From Mucilaginibacter sp. (GTDB lineage Bacteria > Bacteroidota > Bacteroidia > Sphingobacteriales > Sphingobacteriaceae), in contig JAICXZ010000032.1 of NCBI GenBank assembly GCA_025934475.1, positions 1 to 12,092 of the forward strand: a DNA stretch of 12,092 nucleotides. The letters are read 5' to 3'. The notes beneath the pieces were generated by a model that searched no databases, was not told the origin of the DNA, and was given only the letters and a program-made list of their open reading frames with translations. A program made the translations under genes and the position numbers. Positions 7,155-12,092 of the stretch are shown piece after piece (the stretch's first letter is position 1; every line of letters begins with the position of its first letter).

Positions 7155-8389
7155 CAGAATACAGTTTCTTCTATTGCTACGATGGTTTTTCTTTTAGCGA
7201 TGGAATTGTATAGCAGCCTGAATCCAACAGCGGCTATAAGGCTAACAATACCAACCGAAAACCAAAGCGGGTTATAGCCCCAATGTGCTGCAATGACGCC
7301 GCCGGTTACCGGGCCAAATATTTGTGCTATCGACCAGGCAATGGTGTAAAGGGCCGCATATTCGCCCCGGTTGTTTTCGTTGGTTCGGCTTATCCAAAAT
7401 GAGTTCATGAAAGGCATGGCCATAATCTCACCAATGGTTACGAATATAACTACAATGAAGGACGCATAATAAGCCGCCGGCAAAAAATTGAGCAGCACAA
7501 AGCCGGCCCCAACCAGAACGACCCCAATACTGATGTATTGTAGCGGGTGGCGCTTGCCTTCAAGATTGTGAATGATAATCATTTCGAAACATACAATAAG
7601 CAGGCCGTTTACGCCCATAAGCATGCCGATAAACTGCTCACTAAAATGCCATTGTGTTTTATAAAACAGCGACTGCATGCTAAATAATTGGAAAAAGCAG
7701 CTTGCAAACAGAATCGCCAGGGCAATAAAAGTAAGGTAGATGCCATCCTTATATGCCGATTCGCGAACAGCATGCGCTACTTTCTTAACCGGGTTTCCAA
7801 CCTTGGAATATGGGATCAGCTTCAAAAGCAGTAATGCCGCTAATATGTTGGTGCTACCGTCAACCCAAAACAGCAAATGATAATTGATGGCAGCCAGTGT
7901 TCCGCCCAATAGTCCGCCAAAGGCCCAGCCGAGATTTACGGCAAGTCGGTTAAGCGAATAGGAGCGGGTCTTGTTCTCATCGTTGCTGTAGAAAGCAATC
8001 GCCGTCGAGTTTGCGGGCCTGAATGATTCGTTACAAAAGCTTTGTATAAAAGAAACAATACCCAACGACAGAAATGAGGTTTGCAAGCCCAGTAAAAAGA
8101 ACAACAGTCCACCGACAAGCAACGCTCCGAACTGCATAAAATAAAATCCGTACCTGTCAGTAATTCTTCCACCGGTAAAAGCCCCTGCTATTGAACCCGC
8201 GCCAAATATCCCCATGATGTAGCCCGCTTGCTCTACCGAAAAGTGAAGCTCCTTATTGCAGTAAATGGACATGAAAGGTATAACCATAGTGCCGCTACGG
8301 TTGATGAACATCACCAGGCACAGATACCAGCTATTTCGCGAAAGGCCACTGTATGCTTTTTTATATAATTGGATAGGAGCAGAAAGCAT
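7154..8389 (-). CDS. Major facilitator superfamily transporter
   Basis: A 411-residue inner-membrane transporter of the MFS, probably a 12-helix proton-coupled exporter of the drug/metabolite type. Hydrophobic segments run through the whole protein from about residue 22. The loop between helices 2 and 3 has GGRITDRYG (73-81), the family motif A (GxxxDRxG). Helix 5 carries NRLAVNLGWAFGGLLGG (147-163), resembling the R-N-G...GG pattern of exporters. A longer hydrophilic linker at about 195-212 separates the two halves. It ends in a TGATG overlap with the HAD gene. A perfect -7 element TAAATTTG ends only 4 bases before the ATG, so the transcript may be leaderless. No substrate can be assigned. 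Confidence 0.88.
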   Translation of the reverse strand: MLSAPIQLYKKAYSGLSRNSWYLCLVMFINRSGTMVIPFMSIYCNKELHFSVEQAGYIMGIFGAGSIAGAFTGGRITDRYGFYFMQFGALLVGGLLFFLLGLQTSFLSLGIVSFIQSFCNESFRPANSTAIAFYSNDENKTRSYSLNRLAVNLGWAFGGLLGGTLAAINYHLLFWVDGSTNILAALLLLKLIPYSKVGNPVKKVAHAVRESAYKDGIYLTFIALAILFASCFFQLFSMQSLFYKTQWHFSEQFIGMLMGVNGLLIVCFEMIIIHNLEGKRHPLQYISIGVVLVGAGFVLLNFLPAAYYASFIVVIFVTIGEIMAMPFMNSFWISRTNENNRGEYAALYTIAWSIAQIFGPVTGGVIAAHWGYNPLWFSVGIVSLIAAVGFRLLYNSIAKRKTIVAIEETVF

Positions 8390-8393
8390 CTAC

Positions 8394-8401
8394 CAAATTT
8401 A
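8394..8401 (-). promoter_or_regulatory. -7 box immediately upstream of the MFS start
   Basis: On the minus strand TAAATTTG (8401 down to 8394) matches TAnnTTTG exactly and is followed by GTAG and the start ATG (8389). Initiation would fall on or very near the start codon. No TTTG is found at the -33 position; a CTTT stretch of the adjacent heptamer repeat is there instead. Confidence 0.3.
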
Positions 8402-8410
8402 GCGAAAAGG

Positions 8411-8436
8411 AGAAAGCTTAAAGCAGAAAGCCTTTG
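8411..8436. repeat. Left arm of a heptamer inverted-repeat pair
   Basis: Units AGAAAGC, TTAAAGC, AGAAAGC lie in a 7-base phase (8411-8431), followed by CTTTG. On the opposite strand 8767-8791 is the same sequence in 21 of 25 positions (mismatches at positions 6, 13, 14 and 20). The arms bracket the orphan small gene. This arm also lies directly upstream of the MFS -7 box. Confidence 0.55.
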
Positions 8437-8497
8437 CCGAGTTTTGTCATGTGACATTGCGCTTACAGAGAATTTCCCTCAAAGGGAATAAAAGCTT

Positions 8498-8725
8498 TCA
8501 GTTTTTAATGTTCGATTTGGGACTCAATTCATTCAATAGGTGATCAAAGTCCTTTGCCCCTATTTTACCGGTTTTGACATCATTTAATTCGTCGACAGCA
8601 TTCTTTAACTCTTTCACCAAAGGTTTTTGCGCGTCAACCTTTTTTACAGCGACGCCCAATTCTTTCAACAGAAGGCGCACTGCTTTTTCCTTTTCTTCAG
8701 GTACCGTTATTTGCAAAACAGTCAT
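8498..8725 (-). CDS. Small antitoxin-like protein without a visible toxin
   Basis: A 75-residue, highly charged protein. Residues 1-9 (MTVLQITVP) look like a beta strand, 10-24 like a helix (EEKEKAVRLLLKELG), and 34-67 like further helices ending in DFDHLLNEL. This layout resembles short Bacteroidota antitoxins or DUF2683-like proteins (strand, helix, then a tail near a D-x-L-N-E-L segment); the assignment is inferred. No RelE/ParE-like reading frame follows: the next gene downstream, after 108 bases, is the MFS transporter. It has its own promoter candidate upstream (8743-8770). It lies between inverted heptamer arms at 8412-8436 and 8767-8791. The coding call rests on the good start, own promoter and sensible amphipathic sequence. 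Confidence 0.65.
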   Translation of the reverse strand: MTVLQITVPEEKEKAVRLLLKELGVAVKKVDAQKPLVKELKNAVDELNDVKTGKIGAKDFDHLLNELSPKSNIKN

Positions 8726-8742
8726 TTTTATTTCCCTTTACA

Positions 8743-8770
8743 CAAATATAATCAAAAGGGAGGTAACAAA
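8743..8770 (-). promoter_or_regulatory. Promoter of the small antitoxin-like gene
   Basis: On the minus strand TTTG (8770-8767) and TATATTTG (8750-8743) lie 16 bases apart. The -7 element is an exact TAnnTTTG and the spacing is slightly short. The leader to the ATG at 8725 would be about 10-15 bases. The -33 element is part of the right heptamer arm. Confidence 0.5.
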
Positions 8771-8793
8771 GACTTTCGCCTTTAACCTTTCAC
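8767..8793. repeat. Right arm of the heptamer inverted-repeat pair, overlapping the aroC stop
   Basis: On the plus strand CTTTCGC, CTTTAAC and CTTTCAC are three units in exact 7-base phase (8773-8793). The array covers the last codons and the TAA of aroC (8782-8784) and reads into the intergenic side. It is the inverted partner of 8412-8436. Confidence 0.55.
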
Positions 8794-9885
8794 CTCAAGA
8801 ATAGCATTCCTATTCCTCAACCAATGATCAGCAATAACTAACGCGGCCATTGCCTCGACAATAACCACCGCACGGGGGACTACACAAGGATCATGACGAC
8901 CCTTGCCTGAGATTTCTGCCTCGTTGCCATGACTGTCTATTGTTGGCTGAGCCTGCATAATCGTAGCAACAGGTTTAAATGCGACCTTGAACTCAATAGG
9001 CATACCATTGCTGATACCGCCCTGGATACCGCCCGAGAAATTGGTGCGGGTTTTAATATCGCCGGGAGTGCCGGGTATGAAAATATCATTATGCTCAGAA
9101 CCATGCATCTCGCTTCCTTCGAAACCTGATCCGTATTCAAAGCCATGTACCGCATTGATACTCAGCATCGCTTTCCCGAGGTCGGCATGAAGCTTGTCGA
9201 ACACCGGCTCGCCTAAACCAACAGGGCAGTTTTGAACGTAGCAGGTGATCTTACCGCCAACGGTATCGCCACTTTTGCGAACACCGTCGATATAAGTAAT
9301 CATCTCTTCCGCAGTCGCCGGGTCGGCACAGCGGACAATGTTTTTTTCACGCTCTTCGATGAACTCCTCTGCACTTTTGATCTCCACATTGGGCGCATTG
9401 ATCTTGCCTACACTACTTACGTGCGCGACAATTTCGATCCCCTGTGTCTTTAATAAAAGCTTAGCCAAAGCGCCGGCAGCCACACGCGCAGCAGTTTCAC
9501 GAGCTGATGAACGGCCGCCGCCGCGGTGATCGCGGATGCCGTATTTGGTTAAATAGGTGTAATCGGCATGAGAGGGGCGGAATACATCCACATTGTGCGA
9601 ATAATCTTTAGAGCGCTGATCCTCATTGGGAATGATCATCGCAATCGGTGTTCCGGTGGTTTGGCCTTCGAATACGCCCGAAAGTATTTGTACTGTATCG
9701 CTTTCTTTACGCTGCGTGGTGATCTTGGATTGACCCGGACGACGTTTGTCCAACTCAGATTGAATGTATTCCAGGTCGACAGGTAATTGAGCCGGGCAGC
9801 CATCTATGATGACGCCAATTGCCTCACCGTGTGATTCGCCGAAAGTGGTTATCCTGAATAATTGCCCGAATGTATTGCCTGCCAT
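8782..9885 (-). CDS. aroC: Chorismate synthase
   Basis: A 367-residue cytoplasmic enzyme that eliminates phosphate from 5-enolpyruvylshikimate-3-phosphate to give chorismate, using reduced FMN. The three family signatures are present. Signature 1 is [10 protein letters not shown] (15-24) with His19. Signature 2 runs from [11 protein letters not shown] (106-116) through [14 protein letters not shown] (118-131), with His106 and the FMN-binding Arg/Gly/Ser cluster. Signature 3 is [12 protein letters not shown] (329-340). RRPGQS (48-53) is also typical. Length is normal. The ATG at 9885 directly follows an A-rich leader and starts with [10 protein letters not shown], the expected N-terminus. It follows aroA on the same strand after 153 bases of repeats. 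Its last codons (EVKG) and stop lie inside a heptamer repeat, so the extreme C-terminus may be repeat-derived. Confidence 0.97.
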   Translation of the reverse strand: MAGNTFGQLFRITTFGESHGEAIGVIIDGCPAQLPVDLEYIQSELDKRRPGQSKITTQRKESDTVQILSGVFEGQTTGTPIAMIIPNEDQRSKDYSHNVDVFRPSHADYTYLTKYGIRDHRGGGRSSARETAARVAAGALAKLLLKTQGIEIVAHVSSVGKINAPNVEIKSAEEFIEEREKNIVRCADPATAEEMITYIDGVRKSGDTVGGKITCYVQNCPVGLGEPVFDKLHADLGKAMLSINAVHGFEYGSGFEGSEMHGSEHNDIFIPGTPGDIKTRTNFSGGIQGGISNGMPIEFKVAFKPVATIMQAQPTIDSHGNEAEISGKGRHDPCVVPRAVVIVEAMAALVIADHWLRNRNAILEVKG

Positions 9886-9893
9886 GTTTTTTT

Positions 9894-9931
9894 AGATTTG
9901 CAGATTTGCCGAAGTGCAAATGTGCAGATTA
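9894..9931. repeat. Octamer array forming a palindrome in the aroC leader
   Basis: Units AGATTTGC, AGATTTGC, CGAAGTGC, AAATGTGC and AGATTAAT lie in an 8-base phase from 9894. The two halves are complementary in 12 of the 14 innermost positions around the loop CGAAGT (9910-9915). It ends 9 bases before the aroC start codon, so a transcript from aroA would carry this stem-loop next to the aroC initiation region. Confidence 0.55.
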
Positions 9932-9957
9932 ATGTTTTTATTAGTTAAGTGTGGAAG

Positions 9958-10032
9958 ATGTCATCCTGAGCTTGTAGAAGGGTGGCAGGGAGGGCCTTTG
10001 CGCACCATGCTTCGACAAGCTTAGCATGACAT
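9958..10032. repeat. REP-like 28-bp imperfect inverted repeat between aroA and aroC
   Basis: Arms at 9958-9985 and 10005-10032 match in 23 of 28 positions around a 19-base, partly G-rich spacer. The shared core is ATGTCATnCTnAGCTTGTnGAAG. From memory, cores such as GTCATnCTGAGCTTGTCGAAG are frequent intergenic repeats in Bacteroidota genomes; this is recall, not a search. The element starts 7 bases after the aroA stop and could act as a hairpin on the transcript. No transposase is present. Confidence 0.65.
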
Positions 10033-10038
10033 CCGTTT

Positions 10039-11322
10039 TTATTTCGAATCTATCGTACTAAATCCTACTTTTTTGAGGTCTTCCCAAAACGCCGGGTACG
10101 ATTTCTCTACCACCATATAGTCCTCAAACTCTACCTCCGGAACTACCAAAGCCAGCGGTGCAAAGGCCATGGCCATGCGGTGATCATCGTAGGTATTAAT
10201 GTAGACTTTCTCCGCGATATGTTTTTCGCTGCAATCCAGTTTGTAAACCTGTCCTTTTTCGATCAGTTTTACACCGATTTTCGCTAACTCATTCTGCAAG
10301 GCTTTAACGCGATCGGTTTCTTTGATCTTCAATGTTTCCAGGCCTGTAAAGGTAGCTTCATGTCCCAACGCTGCACACGCCACGATCACGGTTTGAGCCA
10401 GGTCCGGGCATGATTTCATATCGAATATCTTGCGCTCCAAAAGCTTTGGTTCTTTTTTCAGATGAACGCCACCATCTTTAAACTGCGAGGTGATCCCAAA
10501 ATTCGCCATAATCTCTGTAATAACACTGTCGCCCTGCAAGCTGTAAGCAGTTAATCCGGGAAGGAACAGTTCAGCTTCATCGGCCAAAGCGGCAATAGCA
10601 TACCAGTATGATGCTGCGCTCCAATCGGGTTCGACGTAAAGCGAGATTTCTTTAAAATCCTGCTTTGCGATATGGATATTATTGCCTTCCCATTGATGCT
10701 GAATGCCGGCGTGGTCAAGCATCGCCAAAGTCATCTCAACATATGGCCTAGAGGTTAGCTCGCCCTCAATTTGCAAAGTCAGCCCTTGTGGTAATTGTGA
10801 AGCAATGAGTAACAAAGCAGTAATGTACTGACTGCTGATATCGCCCTTAATGCTGATGATGTTTTTCTGCTGCTCAAAACCGCCTTTGATACGGAGAGGA
10901 GGGAAACCCTCATTTTCGTCATAGCTGATATTCGCGCCGATCCCGCGCAGGGCGTCTACCAAAATACCAATAGGGCGTTGTTTCATCCGCTCGCTACCTG
11001 TCAGGACAACTTCTTCGTCTTGTAGCGTGAAGTAAGATGTCAGAAAGCGCATGGCAGTACCAGCCGGGCCTATATTTATAAGTCTTAAGTCTTGAGTCTT
11101 TAGCCCTGAGTCAGATTTTTGACTTTCGACTTCAGACTTTGGACTTAGGACTTCAAAAAGGGTAACCGTATCAGCAGCATCAGATATATTTTCAACCTTC
11201 ACGGTTCCCTTACTCAAAGCCCCAATAATAAGTGCGCGATTGCACTCACTTTTAGAGCCAGTGAGTTGGATAGTACCTCTGGCTGATTTATCTCTTTTAG
11301 TAAGGATGATATCTTGTTTCAT
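10039..11322 (-). CDS. aroA: 3-phosphoshikimate 1-carboxyvinyltransferase (EPSP synthase)
   Basis: A 427-residue cytoplasmic enzyme that joins phosphoenolpyruvate to shikimate 3-phosphate. Active-site segments are in family order: GSKSECNR (22-29; Lys24, Ser25, Arg29), GPAGTAMR (85-92), SSQY (163-166), SRPY (191-194), EPDWSAASYW (231-240), KETDR (334-338), DDHRMAM (379-385) and EKSYP (406-410). The enzyme therefore looks intact. Between DTVTLFEV and INIGPAGTA, residues 57-81 (including SPKSEVESQKSD) are encoded by a period-7 DNA repeat (11080-11157) and replace or extend the link before the PEP-binding GxAGTA loop. The ATG at 11322 gives a normal N-terminus and follows AATAAAAG. It lies 94 bases downstream of the DAHP synthase gene, across another heptamer array, and 153 bases upstream of aroC. 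Confidence 0.96.
   Translation of the reverse strand: MKQDIILTKRDKSARGTIQLTGSKSECNRALIIGALSKGTVKVENISDAADTVTLFEVLSPKSEVESQKSDSGLKTQDLRLINIGPAGTAMRFLTSYFTLQDEEVVLTGSERMKQRPIGILVDALRGIGANISYDENEGFPPLRIKGGFEQQKNIISIKGDISSQYITALLLIASQLPQGLTLQIEGELTSRPYVEMTLAMLDHAGIQHQWEGNNIHIAKQDFKEISLYVEPDWSAASYWYAIAALADEAELFLPGLTAYSLQGDSVITEIMANFGITSQFKDGGVHLKKEPKLLERKIFDMKSCPDLAQTVIVACAALGHEATFTGLETLKIKETDRVKALQNELAKIGVKLIEKGQVYKLDCSEKHIAEKVYINTYDDHRMAMAFAPLALVVPEVEFEDYMVVEKSYPAFWEDLKKVGFSTIDSK
11080..11157. repeat. Heptamer array inside the aroA coding sequence
   Basis: From 11081 eleven consecutive 7-base units can be laid out: AGTCTTA, AGTCTTG, AGTCTTT, AGCCCTG, AGTCAGA, TTTTTGA, CTTTCGA, CTTCAGA, CTTTGGA, CTTAGGA, CTTCAAA. 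The first and second halves are complementary: 11080-11108 pairs with 11125-11153 at 19 of 29 positions, and AGTCA/TGACT pair perfectly at the centre. Only the aroA frame is open through it; the other two minus-strand frames meet TAA or TGA. Confidence 0.8.
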
Positions 11323-11336
11323 CTTTTATTAGTATT

Positions 11337-11415
11337 GAGAGATGAGATGTGGGATATGAGACAAAATGCCGGTCAGTTTAATATCTCAAATCTCATATCT
11401 CAAATCTCACATCTC
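11337..11415. repeat. Inverted heptamer arrays between the DAHP synthase and aroA genes
   Basis: The right arm has five units in exact phase: ATATCTC, AAATCTC, ATATCTC, AAATCTC, ACATCTC (11381-11415). The left arm has GAGAGAT, GAGATGT, GGGATAT, GAGACAA (11337-11364), whose complement gives the same unit. The spacer is 16 bases. The right arm ends one base before the DAHP synthase stop codon. A transcript could fold it into a long, imperfect stem between the two coding regions. Confidence 0.75.
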
Positions 11416-11416
11416 A

Positions 11417-12092
11417 TTAGGCATGTGTCAGTTTTTCCTGAGCCTGACCTTCTTTGTCTTTGTTCATGATCTCGGTTTGCTTGCGGATCGACTCGCTGTG
11501 GATCAGTTCCAGTAGCTTTTCTGCAAACTCAGGGCTCAATTTCAAAGCTTTGGCAAAAGCAACACGCTTGTTCAAAATCTCGTCCCAGCGATTTACCTGT
11601 AAGATGGTGATACCGTTGTCTTTCTTGTAGTTACCGATCTTCTCAACAATCTGCATTCTTTCGCCCATTTTTTGGAACACTACATCGTCAATCTTATCGA
11701 TCTGAGAACGAAGTTCAGCTAAAACGTCTTTTGCAGCGCCCTGCAGTTCTGGTTTACGCAGTGTCAGGCGGTCGATGATATCTGACAGTGCAGAAGGAGT
11801 AACTTGTTGCTTAGCATCGGTCCACGCAATACTTGGGTCAATGTGCGATTCCATCATCAGGCCCTGCATATCAAGGTCGAGCGCTTTTTGAGCAACATAA
11901 CCCAGCAGCTCGCGGTTACCGCAAATGTGGCTTGGGTCGTTAATGATAGGCAGATTAGGCGCATGCGTTTTCAGGTTGATGGCCATATCCCACATCGGTT
12001 CGTTACGGAATGCTGATTTTTCGTGCGATGAGAATCCACGGTGAATAGCAGCCAGCTTAGTGATGCCGGCACCGTTGATACGCTCCAAAGCA
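11417..12092 (-). CDS. DAHP synthase-chorismate mutase fusion, 5' partial
   Basis: The C-terminal 225 codons of a bifunctional enzyme: 3-deoxy-7-phosphoheptulonate synthase (first step of the shikimate pathway) followed by an AroQ-type chorismate mutase (chorismate to prephenate). The frame is open to the window edge, so the N-terminus is missing. Counting from the TTG at 12088, the synthase part shows AAIHRGFS (13-20), NDPSHICG (50-57) and MMESHIDPSIAWTDAKQQ (78-95), with the metal and substrate residues of class I synthases. The mutase part starts near 122 with LRSQIDKID (Arg127), then GNYKK (152-156), NRWDEIL (166-172) and ESIRKQ (199-204, Gln204), all expected in AroQ. This domain order (synthase first, mutase at the C-terminus) is known in Bacteroidota. 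Fusion suggests that a chorismate-derived product regulates the synthase. aroA follows 94 bases downstream. Confidence 0.95.
   Translation of the reverse strand, partial: ALERINGAGITKLAAIHRGFSSHEKSAFRNEPMWDMAINLKTHAPNLPIINDPSHICGNRELLGYVAQKALDLDMQGLMMESHIDPSIAWTDAKQQVTPSALSDIIDRLTLRKPELQGAAKDVLAELRSQIDKIDDVVFQKMGERMQIVEKIGNYKKDNGITILQVNRWDEILNKRVAFAKALKLSPEFAEKLLELIHSESIRKQTEIMNKDKEGQAQEKLTHA

Noticed and set aside
8474..8488. TTCCC-TCAAA-GGGAA hairpin as a terminator after the small gene
   Set aside because: The stem has only 5 bp and no T-run follows on either strand.
8390..8497. A toxin gene next to the antitoxin-like gene
   Set aside because: Only 108 bases separate it from the MFS gene and no frame long enough for a RelE/ParE protein exists there.
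8574..8804. Plus-strand frame opposite the small antitoxin-like gene
   Set aside because: Its product is mostly Ser/Phe/Thr, the typical reverse complement of a Glu/Lys-rich gene, and it runs into aroC.
11337..11415. CRISPR-like array
   Set aside because: Units are 7 bases and contiguous without spacers, in two inverted arms, which does not fit a CRISPR array.

Overview
The window reads as a chromosomal segment of a Bacteroidota bacterium, most likely Sphingobacteriaceae (Mucilaginibacter/Pedobacter type). The grounds are a fused alpha/beta 2-oxoacid dehydrogenase E1, a DAHP synthase fused to a C-terminal AroQ chorismate mutase, promoters matching the Bacteroidota -7 consensus TAnnTTTG, and few Shine-Dalgarno sequences. 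The genus is inferred. Ten protein genes are supported; the first and last are cut by the window edges. I saw no rRNA, tRNA, CRISPR array, insertion sequence or phage gene.

Layout. Positions 1-2391 (+) hold the fused E1, open from base 1. A 308-base gap with repeat-like sequence follows, then a small nitroreductase (2700-3275, +). Two L,D-transpeptidases of different families converge at 3501-4307 (+) and 4304-5860 (-), their stop codons overlapping in one TTAA. A DinB-fold protein (5979-6491, +) converges on a minus-strand pair made of an MFS transporter (7154-8389) and a HAD phosphatase (6519-7154), joined by a TGATG stop/start overlap. Upstream lies a 75-residue antitoxin-like orphan (8498-8725, -). 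The right end, all minus strand, carries a shikimate/aromatic amino acid block: DAHP synthase-chorismate mutase (partial), aroA (EPSP synthase) and aroC (chorismate synthase), in the order of transcription.

Function. The aro block contains the entry step, the last two steps to chorismate, and the first step from chorismate to Phe/Tyr. The L,D-transpeptidases remodel peptidoglycan in the cell envelope. The MFS/HAD pair is probably co-translated, substrate unknown.

The most unusual signal is not a gene. Short repeats of period 7 (once 8), usually as two inverted arms and with a different unit at each site, occur at 2403-2444, 8411-8436 with 8767-8793, 9894-9931, 11080-11157 and 11337-11415. 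One array lies inside aroA and is translated in frame, another supplies the last codons and stop of aroC, and an inverted pair brackets the orphan small gene. A separate 28-bp imperfect inverted repeat of REP type (9958-10032) lies between aroA and aroC.
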